A stretch of DNA of 64,000 nucleotides, taken from assembly GCA_947454105.1 (NCBI GenBank), contig CANGIP010000008.1:1-64000 (forward strand). The letters are read 5' to 3'. The notes under the pieces were generated by a model. That model searched no databases. It saw only the letters and a program-made list of their open reading frames with translations, and had not been told where the DNA came from. Both the position numbers and the translations under genes were made by a program. The first letter of the stretch is position 1. Each line of letters starts with the position of its first letter. Shown here one piece after another: positions 56,686 to 64,000 of the stretch. The DNA comes from Actinomycetota bacterium. Lineage in GTDB: Bacteria > Actinomycetota > Acidimicrobiia > Acidimicrobiales > Ilumatobacteraceae.

Positions 56686-57873
56686 ATGACAATTACCGAG
56701 TCTGCACCGCCAAAAGCCGAACGCTGGACCGCCCAGTGGAAAGAACTCTACGAAGAGGTCATCACCACTGGTCTGTGCACGGGTTGCGCTGGATGCGTTG
56801 TCACCTGCCCGCACGACGTGATCGGCTACGAGCATGAAGAGGGCAAGTACAAACCCTTCCATATCGAAGAAGAACTCGGTCTTGATAACTGCATTCACGG
56901 TGAAAAGGGTTGCACCACCTGCACCCGTGCTTGCCCACGCTTCCGCAAATGGGAAGAGTCAGCCGACAATCATCTCTTTGGTCGCACGCGCGAACCCGAA
57001 GAGATGTCAGGTATCTGGCGTCAACTGTTGTTGACTCGGGCGACCGACAAGGTGCAACACGAAAAAGGTCAAGACGGTGGCTTCGTGTCGGCCATGTTGA
57101 TTTGGCTGATGGAGAACGACTACATCGAAGGCGCACTCGTAAGTGGCGTTGAAGTTGATGATGCGTGGAAAGCCAAGCCGGCTCTCGCTCGTAACAAAGA
57201 AGAAGTCTTGGCAACTGCTGGCTCGCGTTACACCTATTGTGCAAACCCACTCGCGCTGCGTGAAGCCAAAGAACAGGGACTCACAAAACTCGCTCTCGTT
57301 GGCATGGGTTGTCAGACCTCGTCACCGCCCGTCATGTGGGACCGTAAGGCCGGCAAAGTAGGCAAGCCTTTCTTGTTCAACATTGGTTTGTTGTGTTCGA
57401 AGACTTTCGATGATGCCATCTTTGAAGAGCTCTTCGAAGCCAAGTACGGCTTGAAGAAGCAAGACATGGTGAAGATGAACATTAAGGGCGCCTTCCAGAT
57501 TTGGATGAAGGATGGTTCATTCCACGAGATTGATCTCAAAGAATGTCATCAGTGGACCCGCGAAGGTTGCAAGAACTGCCCCGACTTTGCGGCCGAACAC
57601 GCCGACATCTCAACTGGCGGTATCGGCAAAGACAACGACTGGACTCTCACCATTGTTCGTACCGAACTTGGCGAAGAAGTGATTTCGCGCATGATCAAAG
57701 ATGGCGTGATTGAATCGCGTCCAGCGCAAGAAGACGAAGTCGCAATGAAGTTGTTGCGCACTCTTAGCATTGTGAGTCGTCGTCGTTGGCCAGACTGGGC
57801 CGAGAAGTCAGTTTCGGTTGGTGTTCCACCACCGAAGAAAAAAGCTGACGGCACCGCACCCGCCGCTCACTGA
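56686..57873 (+). CDS. Coenzyme F420 hydrogenase/dehydrogenase beta-subunit (FrhB-like) Fe-S flavoprotein
   Basis: 395 residues. Two cysteine clusters lie near the N-terminus: CTGCAGCVVTCP (about 32-43) and CIHGEKGCTTCTRACP (about 68-83), expected to carry 4Fe-4S centres. They are followed by the FrhB N-terminal and C-terminal domains (QDGGFVSAMLIWLMENDYIEGALVSG; GMGCQTSSPPV; GLLCSK; CKNCPDFAAEHADISTGGIG). This family passes electrons between F420 or another donor and ferredoxin through FAD. The redox partner is unknown; there is no hydrogenase subunit nearby. A Pro/Lys-rich tail ends the protein. Confidence 0.87.
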   Translation: MTITESAPPKAERWTAQWKELYEEVITTGLCTGCAGCVVTCPHDVIGYEHEEGKYKPFHIEEELGLDNCIHGEKGCTTCTRACPRFRKWEESADNHLFGRTREPEEMSGIWRQLLLTRATDKVQHEKGQDGGFVSAMLIWLMENDYIEGALVSGVEVDDAWKAKPALARNKEEVLATAGSRYTYCANPLALREAKEQGLTKLALVGMGCQTSSPPVMWDRKAGKVGKPFLFNIGLLCSKTFDDAIFEELFEAKYGLKKQDMVKMNIKGAFQIWMKDGSFHEIDLKECHQWTREGCKNCPDFAAEHADISTGGIGKDNDWTLTIVRTELGEEVISRMIKDGVIESRPAQEDEVAMKLLRTLSIVSRRRWPDWAEKSVSVGVPPPKKKADGTAPAAH

Positions 57874-57884
57874 GTCACATTTCA

Positions 57885-57943
57885 TTGTGATTCTGGTGTC
57901 ATTTAACTTGGCTATACCAAATTAAATGACACCAGAATCACAA
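57885..57943. repeat. Long palindromic hairpin repeat, family B, copy 2
   Basis: A 22-bp perfect inverted repeat (outer TTGTGATTCTGGTG and its complement), one mismatched pair, TTGG/CCAA and a 5-base loop. Same outer sequence and layout as copy 1 at 39486, but the inner arm differs on both sides in a compensating way. Sits between convergent stops at 57873 and 57951 and may terminate both genes. Confidence 0.8.
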
Positions 57944-57950
57944 GGTTGAT

Positions 57951-58784
57951 CTAGCCAAGTGTGGGGTTTTGTTGAGCTGCAGCGCGCTGCATGCGCTCAA
58001 CAGGTGCCTGACGAAAATCAGGATGCGTCAAAATCCAAAACTGATTAGCAACAACAGCATCATGAACTTGTTGCGCAACGTCACTTGCTGGTATTCCATC
58101 TTCGACTCCAGCCTTCAATACTTCATTCATCATCGCGCTGATCGGATCAGTTGGATCTGAAGGTTGAGCACCGAGGCGTTCGCTCCATTTGATTTCGGTC
58201 GTCAGGCTGGTCTTCACAAATCCGGGACACAAAACACTGCAACTCACTCCCGATTCTTTCGCCGCAAGTTCAAGAAATAGACCTTCACTGATTGCGACGA
58301 CTGCATGCTTAGTTGCGTTATACGGACCAAAACCTGGCATCGCAATGAGCCCGGCCATTGAGGCCGTATTGACAATGTGTCCTTCGTTTTGGTCAAGCAT
58401 GATCGGCAAGAACGATCGAATACCGTGCACAACTCCGTACAGGTTGATATTGATGACCCAGTCCCACACGCTCATGGGGCCAGTCCACTGATCGCCCACA
58501 CCAGCAACTCCAGCGTTGTTACACAGCACGTGCGCCGCTCCGTATTTTTCAAGAGTCTTGCGAGCTAATTCTTCGACGCTCTCACCCAGTGACACATCAA
58601 CGGTGACCGGAAAAACATCGGCTCCATTTTCGGTGAGCTCGGCTTCAACATTGCGCAACTTGACCTCGTCAACGTCGGCTAAGACGATCTTCATACCCGC
58701 CGCAATAAAACGGTCGGTCATGGCGCGCCCAATTCCGCTCGCTGCGCCAGTGATGACAGCCACCTTGCCCTGTAGATCTTTCAT
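57951..58784 (-). CDS. Short-chain dehydrogenase/reductase (SDR)
   Basis: Classical SDR, 277 residues. TGAASGIG at 12-19, LADVDE near 36 (acidic residue favouring NAD), NNAGVAG near 90, Ser in NTASMAG near 140 and YNATKHA for the YxxxK pair near 155. The insertion after the catalytic motif (SERLGAQPSDPTDPISAMMNE) shapes the substrate pocket. The substrate is unknown. ATG at 58784 has GGGG six bases upstream. Divergent from the OYE gene, which may share its pathway. Confidence 0.92.
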   Translation of the reverse strand: MKDLQGKVAVITGAASGIGRAMTDRFIAAGMKIVLADVDEVKLRNVEAELTENGADVFPVTVDVSLGESVEELARKTLEKYGAAHVLCNNAGVAGVGDQWTGPMSVWDWVININLYGVVHGIRSFLPIMLDQNEGHIVNTASMAGLIAMPGFGPYNATKHAVVAISEGLFLELAAKESGVSCSVLCPGFVKTSLTTEIKWSERLGAQPSDPTDPISAMMNEVLKAGVEDGIPASDVAQQVHDAVVANQFWILTHPDFRQAPVERMQRAAAQQNPTLG

Positions 58785-58836
58785 AAATCCCCTTTAAATC
58801 GGCAACCCTAGATAGGCATCAACCCTAGGCGAGGCG

Positions 58837-58842
58837 TAGCGT
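58837..58842 (+). promoter_or_regulatory. -10 element TAGCGT for OYE gene
   Basis: TAGCGT lies seven bases before the GTG at 58850. Confidence 0.4.
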
Positions 58843-58849
58843 CTACGTC

Positions 58850-60832
58850 GTGGGCTACCGCTATTTATGGACACCTCTTCAACTCGGGCCAGTGACGACC
58901 CGAAACCGCATTGTCTTCAGCGCCCACCTCACCAACTACGCCCGTGATGGCAAGCCCACCGAGCAACATGCCGACTACTACGCCGCGCGTGCAGCGGGTG
59001 GCGCCGGACTCATCATCACCGAAGAGCACAGCACGCACCCCACCGACTGGCCGTACGAGAAACTCATTCACGGTTTTCACCGCGATGTGATTCCTGGCTA
59101 CAAGCGAATCACCGATGCCGTCCATCGTCATCGCGTGCCGATCTTTGCCCAGATCAACCACAACGGTGGTCAGGCGAGCAGCATGTTCAGTCGTCTTCCG
59201 GTGTGGGCACCATCGGCTGTTGCCGATCCCCTCTTTCGCGAAGTTCCTAAAGCCGTCACTCATGCCGAGATCGATGAGATCATCGCGGGTTACGTCACTG
59301 TTGCCGAACATTGTGCCGAAGGTGGCTTCGACGGTATTGAACTGCAGTGCAGTCACTCATCAATCGTGCGCGGATTCTTATCACCCGCCACAAATCGCCG
59401 CACCGATGAATACGGCGGTTCGCTCGTCAATCGTGCGCGCATTCTTGTCGAGATAGTTGCGGCTGTTCGCAATGTCATCGGCAACCGTTTAGCGCTTGGT
59501 GTGCGCCTGTGCGGTGACGAATTTATTGATGGCGGAACAACGATTGATGAAGCAGTTGAAGTCGCCAAGATTGTTGAAGCAACTGGCCAAGTTGATTACA
59601 TCAACACATCGATCGGTGTCGCCACTGCCAGCTTGTTCATGATTGAAGCCAGCATGCATATTCCTCCGGGCTATGCCATGTTCATTCCGGCCGCAATTCG
59701 TAAAGCAGTTGATCTTCCAGTTGTTGGCGTTGGCCGTTTCAAGGATCCGCTTCAAGCCGAGCGCGCACTCGCTGAAGGCCAATGCGATTTAGTCGGCATT
59801 GTGCGTGGACAGATTGCTGATGCCGACTTTGCCATCAAGGCCCGAGCTGGCGCAACAGATGAAATCCGTTTGTGTCTGAGTTGCAATCAAGAATGCGTCG
59901 GTCGCATGGGACTCAATCGTTGGTTGGGCTGCATTGAGAACCCGCGTACTGGACGCGAAAACGAATGGCGCGTCGACAATCATCTTGCGATTACTACTAA
60001 GCCGAAAAAAGTTATGGTTGCTGGTGCTGGTCCGGCCGGATTGCAAGCTGCAATCGCCGCTGCCCGCAAAGGTCATCAAGTCACGGTGTATGAAAAAGAA
60101 TCCGTCGCCGGTGGTCAAGTACGTATTGCCGCAAGTGTTCCGAACCGTGCCGAATTTGGCGACATGATTCGTAATCAACTTGCCGAATGCAATCGCCTCG
60201 GAGTTTCATTTGTCTATGGCTCGGGTGTTTGGCCAGGTTTAGTTGAAGAGACCAAACCCGATCACGTGATTGTTGCAACCGGAGCCGAACCAACACGACC
60301 GTGGTGGGTCGCTGATGCCAGTACCGACGAAACTGCGAATCGCGTATGTGATGTGCGGGCAATTCTTGATGGCTCCGCTCTCATGGGTGGACCTCAATCT
60401 GGTGACTCGGTTGTTGTGATTGATGAAATCGGATTTCATCACGCCACATCAACGGCTGAAGTATTGGCCGATCGTGGCTGCAACGTCGAAATCGTGACTC
60501 CAGGAATGGTGGTTGGACAAGATCTCGGCATCACCCTCGACATGGAGAACTGGTGGATGCGCGCTGGAGCAAAAGGCATCGTGCAATCAACCGACTTAGT
60601 GCCGATGGGTTTTGCCAATGGTGAACTCACGCTATTGCATCACCCCACTGGAGCCAATCAAACTCGCCGCCCCGATTGGGTTGTACTTGCGGTTCCGCCG
60701 AGCCCGGTGGAATGGTTGTACAACGACCTCAAGAATGCTGGCGTAAGTGTTGAACGCGTTGGCGACTGTGTCGCACCTCGCCGAGCGCACGCTGCTGTCG
60801 TAGACGGTGAGCGCGCCGGTTCATCGATCTAA
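58850..60832 (+). CDS. FadH/old-yellow-enzyme family oxidoreductase (mycofactocin-associated type)
   Basis: 660 residues. The N-terminal FMN TIM barrel (about 1-330) has RNRIVFSAHLTNYARDGKPTEQHADYYAARAAGGAGLIITE, FAQINHNGGQ and SPATNRRTDEYGGSLVNRARIL. It is followed by the 4Fe-4S cysteines in CLSCNQECVGRMGLNRWLGC. The second half carries FAD/NAD(P) folds (VMVAGAGPAGLQAAIAAARKG about 390). The layout is that of 2,4-dienoyl-CoA or enal reductases. The CVGRMGLNRWLGC variant is what I recall from the OYE proteins encoded with mycofactocin genes, although none of the mft genes is in the window. GTG at 58850. Confidence 0.88.
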   Translation: MGYRYLWTPLQLGPVTTRNRIVFSAHLTNYARDGKPTEQHADYYAARAAGGAGLIITEEHSTHPTDWPYEKLIHGFHRDVIPGYKRITDAVHRHRVPIFAQINHNGGQASSMFSRLPVWAPSAVADPLFREVPKAVTHAEIDEIIAGYVTVAEHCAEGGFDGIELQCSHSSIVRGFLSPATNRRTDEYGGSLVNRARILVEIVAAVRNVIGNRLALGVRLCGDEFIDGGTTIDEAVEVAKIVEATGQVDYINTSIGVATASLFMIEASMHIPPGYAMFIPAAIRKAVDLPVVGVGRFKDPLQAERALAEGQCDLVGIVRGQIADADFAIKARAGATDEIRLCLSCNQECVGRMGLNRWLGCIENPRTGRENEWRVDNHLAITTKPKKVMVAGAGPAGLQAAIAAARKGHQVTVYEKESVAGGQVRIAASVPNRAEFGDMIRNQLAECNRLGVSFVYGSGVWPGLVEETKPDHVIVATGAEPTRPWWVADASTDETANRVCDVRAILDGSALMGGPQSGDSVVVIDEIGFHHATSTAEVLADRGCNVEIVTPGMVVGQDLGITLDMENWWMRAGAKGIVQSTDLVPMGFANGELTLLHHPTGANQTRRPDWVVLAVPPSPVEWLYNDLKNAGVSVERVGDCVAPRRAHAAVVDGERAGSSI

Positions 60833-60922
60833 ATCATTTGTGAACATTGGGTAAACAACACATCTGAATGGCTGTACAAAAATTACTCATTTCACTTGAG
60901 TAACTAATCTTGAACACACATC

Positions 60923-62812
60923 ATGGCGAAGTGGCGAAGAATTCAGAAGAGGCGTCGAGTACTCACGTTCTTACCTCTTTTGCTATGCCTCATCGGATTG
61001 AACTCAGGATTTTTTGACCGTGTATCGGCTGACTCAAACGATGCATCACTAGGCAACGAGTCCCTGGTCCAGCAAGTTTCAATAGCGCGCGTCATTTCAC
61101 CTAACGCTTTCACCATGTTGCAAGGCTGGTATCCAGCAAGTTTTTCACCCACCTACAACAATCCCCTCAACGTTGGTCTCCGACTCACGACAAATGAGAG
61201 TGGGTACGTCACCAAAGTGCTCTTCGCCAAAGACCCAAATAACACCGGTCCACATACAGGAACAGTTTGGGATGCCAGCGGAAATGTTCTGGCCCAAAAG
61301 GCATACACAAATGAAACTGCCAATGGTTGGCAAGAAGTTGTCTTTGATACCCCGGTGCGAATTACTGCCGGTGAAACCTTCACCGTCGGCTTCTCACTTG
61401 AAAATCATATTTTTGCTAATCAACCAGATTTTCCGCGTCAATCTAGTGGACCGCTCACATTGTCTGGCCAGGGTGGCTACTACAACTACACATCCGACGT
61501 CAGTGGTTTCCCGAACGGGAGTATTGGAACGAACTACGGAGTCGATCTTGAGTTCGTGACCGACGCGTCAATGCCGACTACGACAACCACCACGACTACA
61601 ACTACGACAACAACAACTACGACGACAACTACGACGACAACGACCGAAGTTCCGACAACAACGACGACGACTCTTGCACCGACCACAACGACCACGGCCA
61701 CAACCACGTCGACAACGACCGAAGTTCCGACAACAACATCAACGACGACGACCTCAACATCGACCACTTCAACGACCGTTGCACCGACGACGACCGAGCC
61801 TCTGATTGTTCAAGTTGCAACAACAACTGAGCCGCCAACCATAACCCCTACGACAACAACCACATTGCCACCGACAACAACAACCAGCACCACGACGACC
61901 GCACCCACGACAACAAGCACACTTGCACCAACGACTACACCACAAGTCGTCATCCCAGACGAAATCACCGACGAACAATTAGCCGAAGTTTTGACCGCAC
62001 TTGAATCAGACGACGTTTCCCAAGAACAAGTCGCAGCCGCCGTTGACCAAATTTTGGCCGGCAACGTTTCGGCATCACAGGCCACCGATCTTGCGACCAG
62101 CTCGAAAGTTCTGGAAAGTATTGATACGTCACAGGCGGCCGAGATCTTTGCCGAAATTCCCGTAGGCGAACTCACTGCCGAACAAGAAGCAGAACTCGTG
62201 GCTGCAGTCAGCGATGCGCCGACCGAAATCAAAAACACATTCGAAGCAGAAATTGATGTTTACGGGGGCGGACTGGATGACTACGTGCCAGTTGGCTCCA
62301 ACCTTGATGTCGGCGGACGCCGTTCGTTGATCGCGGCAACAACAGCCGTCTCGACAATCGCCGCAGGGGCGGGCGCAGTAGCCACGTCGGGTTCCTCATC
62401 AGGTGGAGGGTCTTCCTCATCGAGAGATCGAGACGATCGCGGTGGTGGATCTCCTTCCACCCGTGTGACCGACCTTGAGATGGAGCGAATCGCTCGCCGT
62501 CAAGCTCGAAAAATGATTGCCCGAAAATCAAGTGCAAGTAGTCTCAATAACCAAATAGGGAATGGAACGAATATGGCGAAAATGACCCCTCAAAGAATTA
62601 TCAGTTTGATCGTTAAAGAGATCAGCGCACTCTCATTTACACTCGCTGGAAGCGTGATCGTACTCTTCACGCTTTCAGGGCAAACCCGAAAGATTGCACT
62701 TATTGCTACGGGTGTCGCTGTATTCCTCCACTTCGCCAACGCTTTTGCTGAGATGCGAAAAGGCCACGGCGATTTTCGCCCGATGAGCGAAGATACCTCT
62801 ATCGGTGACTAG
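60923..62812 (+). CDS. Secreted/membrane protein with DUF4082 domain and poly-Thr stalk
   Basis: 629 residues. A basic N-terminus and signal segment (about 1-36) are followed by a DUF4082-like beta domain (about 55-212: GLRLTTNESGYVTKVLFAKDPNNTGPHTGTVWDASGNVLAQKAYTNETANGWQEVVF). Next come an almost pure Thr tract with Pro/Ser (about 215-345), an acidic helical region (about 350-445), a Gly/Ser-rich hinge, and two closing membrane helices (about 570-615). The DUF4082 fold is a carbohydrate-associated beta sandwich, so a surface sugar-binding role is plausible. Short-leader promoter TAATCT 12 bases before the ATG. It overlaps the convergent VOC gene by four bases. Confidence 0.82.
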   Translation: MAKWRRIQKRRRVLTFLPLLLCLIGLNSGFFDRVSADSNDASLGNESLVQQVSIARVISPNAFTMLQGWYPASFSPTYNNPLNVGLRLTTNESGYVTKVLFAKDPNNTGPHTGTVWDASGNVLAQKAYTNETANGWQEVVFDTPVRITAGETFTVGFSLENHIFANQPDFPRQSSGPLTLSGQGGYYNYTSDVSGFPNGSIGTNYGVDLEFVTDASMPTTTTTTTTTTTTTTTTTTTTTTTEVPTTTTTTLAPTTTTTATTTSTTTEVPTTTSTTTTSTSTTSTTVAPTTTEPLIVQVATTTEPPTITPTTTTTLPPTTTTSTTTTAPTTTSTLAPTTTPQVVIPDEITDEQLAEVLTALESDDVSQEQVAAAVDQILAGNVSASQATDLATSSKVLESIDTSQAAEIFAEIPVGELTAEQEAELVAAVSDAPTEIKNTFEAEIDVYGGGLDDYVPVGSNLDVGGRRSLIAATTAVSTIAAGAGAVATSGSSSGGGSSSSRDRDDRGGGSPSTRVTDLEMERIARRQARKMIARKSSASSLNNQIGNGTNMAKMTPQRIISLIVKEISALSFTLAGSVIVLFTLSGQTRKIALIATGVAVFLHFANAFAEMRKGHGDFRPMSEDTSIGD

Positions 62813-63195
62813 GCCGGAAAGCCGTCATCGCCATCAGGTATTTTTCCAATCTGGCAAATACAAAACTCGTTACCTTCGGGGTCGGCCAATACCATCCACT
62901 GCGTTTTGTGTTCTTGAATCGGCCGGCGGTCATTGAGCAACACTGCACCGAGTGCTTCCATACGCCTTGCCTCGGCGCGAATATCAACTGCTTCTAAATC
63001 GAAGTGCACACGGTTCTTCACCAATTTGGGCTCATCCACTTGTTGAATGATCAACTTTGGTCCACCGGAGGGGTCATTCAAAGCCCGATAACTTCCGGCC
63101 GCGCCAACATATTCAAATTCAAGTGCAGCAGCCCAAAAAGTTGCCATTGCATCGGCGTCTGAACAATCAATCACAATCTCACGAATAGTTGCCAT
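62809..63195 (-). CDS. VOC (glyoxalase/bleomycin-resistance) family protein
   Basis: 128-residue vicinal-oxygen-chelate protein made of two beta-alpha-beta-beta-beta modules: IREIVIDCSDADAMATFWAAALEFEYV at the start, NRVHFDLEAVDIRAEARRMEALGAVLL, and MVLADPEGNEFCIC at the end. These match the actinobacterial glyoxalase_6-like group. Metal ligands are not fully conserved (His in VHFDL and Glu near the C-terminus are present). Substrate unknown. Confidence 0.9.
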   Translation of the reverse strand: MATIREIVIDCSDADAMATFWAAALEFEYVGAAGSYRALNDPSGGPKLIIQQVDEPKLVKNRVHFDLEAVDIRAEARRMEALGAVLLNDRRPIQEHKTQWMVLADPEGNEFCICQIGKIPDGDDGFPA

Positions 63196-63202
63196 GTTGC
63201 GC

Positions 63203-63208
63203 AGACTA
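63203..63208 (-). promoter_or_regulatory. -10 element TAGTCT for VOC gene
   Basis: Minus-strand TAGTCT lies seven bases before the ATG at 63195. Confidence 0.4.
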
Positions 63209-63234
63209 GATCAACATCCTGAAAAATTCCCGAC

Positions 63235-63240
63235 TAAGGT
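63235..63240 (+). promoter_or_regulatory. -10 element TAAGGT for DedA gene
   Basis: TAAGGT lies six bases before the GTG at 63247. Confidence 0.4.
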
Positions 63241-63246
63241 CATCAC

Positions 63247-63900
63247 GTGCTCGCCGCCTCTGGAGTCATCAATAATTTCACCGATTGGCTTGACAGAGTT
63301 TCAGGTCACTGGTGGTTTCTCGCCGTCATTTTGGTCATCGCTCTCTTAGATTCGGTGATTCCCATTGTCCCAAGCGAGACGACAGTGATTATTGGCGGTG
63401 TCGCCGCGAGTAGCGCTGGTCTTGCTCCGTACAACATCGTGTTTGTCATTATCGCTGGGGCACTTGGCGCCTTCATTGGCGACAACATGAGTTATCAAAT
63501 TGGTCGACGAGCGAGTCGCCTGGTTGAACGCCGGGCTGCCAAAAAAGAATCAACGGCGACGAAACTCAATTGGGCCGCTGACCAAATCGAAGAGCGCGGT
63601 GGACTACTACTCATCACGGCTCGGTTTATCCCGGGCGGTCGAACCATCCTCACCCTGTCGTCAGGTTTAACCAAACAGTCGCAAAGTTGGTTCATGGGTT
63701 GGGTGGGCGTCGCCACGGTCATCTGGGCTTCGTATGCAGCCATCTTGGGCTATTCGTTTGGAACCAAATTTGAAAATGACCATACCAAGGCCTTTGTCGT
63801 TGCCTTTGCTGCAGCACTTGCCGTCACTTTTGCGATTGAACTTGTGCGGTTCGTGAAGAAAAAGCTCACGGCCAAAGCCACCCAAGAAACCGCGGTCTAA
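63247..63900 (+). CDS. DedA/SNARE-associated family membrane protein
   Basis: 217-residue DedA protein. The family now includes undecaprenyl-phosphate and phosphatidylethanolamine flippases. Conserved features are an acidic/proline segment near the first helix (LLDSVIPIVPSETTVIIGG), GAFIGDNMSYQIGRRASR (about 75-92) and TARFIPGGRTILTLSSGLTKQS (about 118-140), with the essential Arg residues. Four to five membrane segments; charged tail. Lipid substrate unknown. Confidence 0.92.
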   Translation: MLAASGVINNFTDWLDRVSGHWWFLAVILVIALLDSVIPIVPSETTVIIGGVAASSAGLAPYNIVFVIIAGALGAFIGDNMSYQIGRRASRLVERRAAKKESTATKLNWAADQIEERGGLLLITARFIPGGRTILTLSSGLTKQSQSWFMGWVGVATVIWASYAAILGYSFGTKFENDHTKAFVVAFAAALAVTFAIELVRFVKKKLTAKATQETAV

Positions 63901-63941
63901 CACCTCGAATTCAGTGAGAGTCGGCGTAATCTGACTAGGTC

Positions 63942-64000
63942 ATGATTGCCGTAATCCCCGTCCGTGATGGAGTCGCCCCAGCAGACGCCGACGAAACTAT
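63942..64000 (+). CDS. Electron-transfer flavoprotein alpha-like protein, 5' fragment
   Basis: Only the first 19 codons are in the window, reading MIAVIPVRDGVAPADADET. This resembles the N-terminus of FixB/ETF-alpha-like proteins, but the fragment is too short for a firm call. TAATCT lies nine bases before the ATG. Confidence 0.35.
   Translation, partial: MIAVIPVRDGVAPADADET

Noticed and set aside
61534-61767. Minus-strand poly-Val ORF
   Set aside because: Antisense of the poly-Thr tract.

Overview
The window looks like a chromosomal segment of an actinobacterium, most likely of class Acidimicrobiia (this assignment is inference). Supporting signs are the rpiB-glyA-wecA-atp operon order, rho next to rpmE-prfA-prmC, the argS-lysA-hom-thrC cluster, a protein related to F420 oxidoreductases, an old-yellow-enzyme of the mycofactocin-associated type, and many Thr-rich secreted proteins. 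A TAnnnT hexamer lies 6-8 bases before the start codon of at least fifteen genes, which suggests that leaderless mRNAs are common here.

Layout. 1-3.5 kb: a cytosine-5 DNA methyltransferase overlapping the start of a restriction-endonuclease-like gene cut by the window edge, preceded by an unrecognised coiled-coil protein. 3.7-8 kb: an SDR, a PPOX-type flavin/F420 protein and a large LPXTG-anchored beta-propeller protein. 8.2-19.4 kb (minus strand): rpiB, glyA, a WecA/MraY-type transferase, atpZ, an AtpI-like gene, and the complete F1Fo ATP synthase with two tandem b-type subunits. 19.5-26.6 kb (plus strand): thiolase-like protein, nucleoside hydrolase, an LPXTG C-type-lectin protein, a zinc alcohol dehydrogenase and an S9 peptidase. 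26.6-38.7 kb: prmC, prfA, a conserved unknown, rpmE, a TetR regulator, rho, then thrC, hom, lysA and argS. 38.7-43.3 kb: M23 lipoprotein, tRNA-Arg(CCG), collagen-like surface protein, glycerophosphodiesterase lipoprotein and a small lipoprotein. 43.4-51.9 kb: YqeY, an unknown, an MGMT-CMD fusion, two MFS transporters, acyl-CoA dehydrogenase, an orphan winged-helix protein and a CPA2 antiporter with an unusual tail. 52-54.3 kb: the wreck of an amtB-glnK locus followed by an intact amtB-glnK pair. 54.3-64 kb: an orphan form-II CoxL-like molybdoenzyme, an FrhB-like Fe-S flavoprotein, SDR, OYE, a DUF4082/poly-Thr membrane protein, a VOC protein, a DedA protein and the start of an ETF-alpha-like gene.

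The most notable points are: two families of paired palindromic intergenic repeats; the amtB-glnK deletion relic upstream of an intact pair with a GlnR-like box; a CPA2 antiporter whose tail resembles a GlnD-type HD domain that has lost its metal ligands; an MGMT-CMD fusion; an M23 lipoprotein whose only sensible start codon is ATC; ATGAC and GTTCAC repeat arrays resembling Pho boxes upstream of a glycerophosphodiesterase and an orphan winged-helix gene; and a tRNA-Arg with C at position 55. All calls are from reading the sequence; no database search was run.
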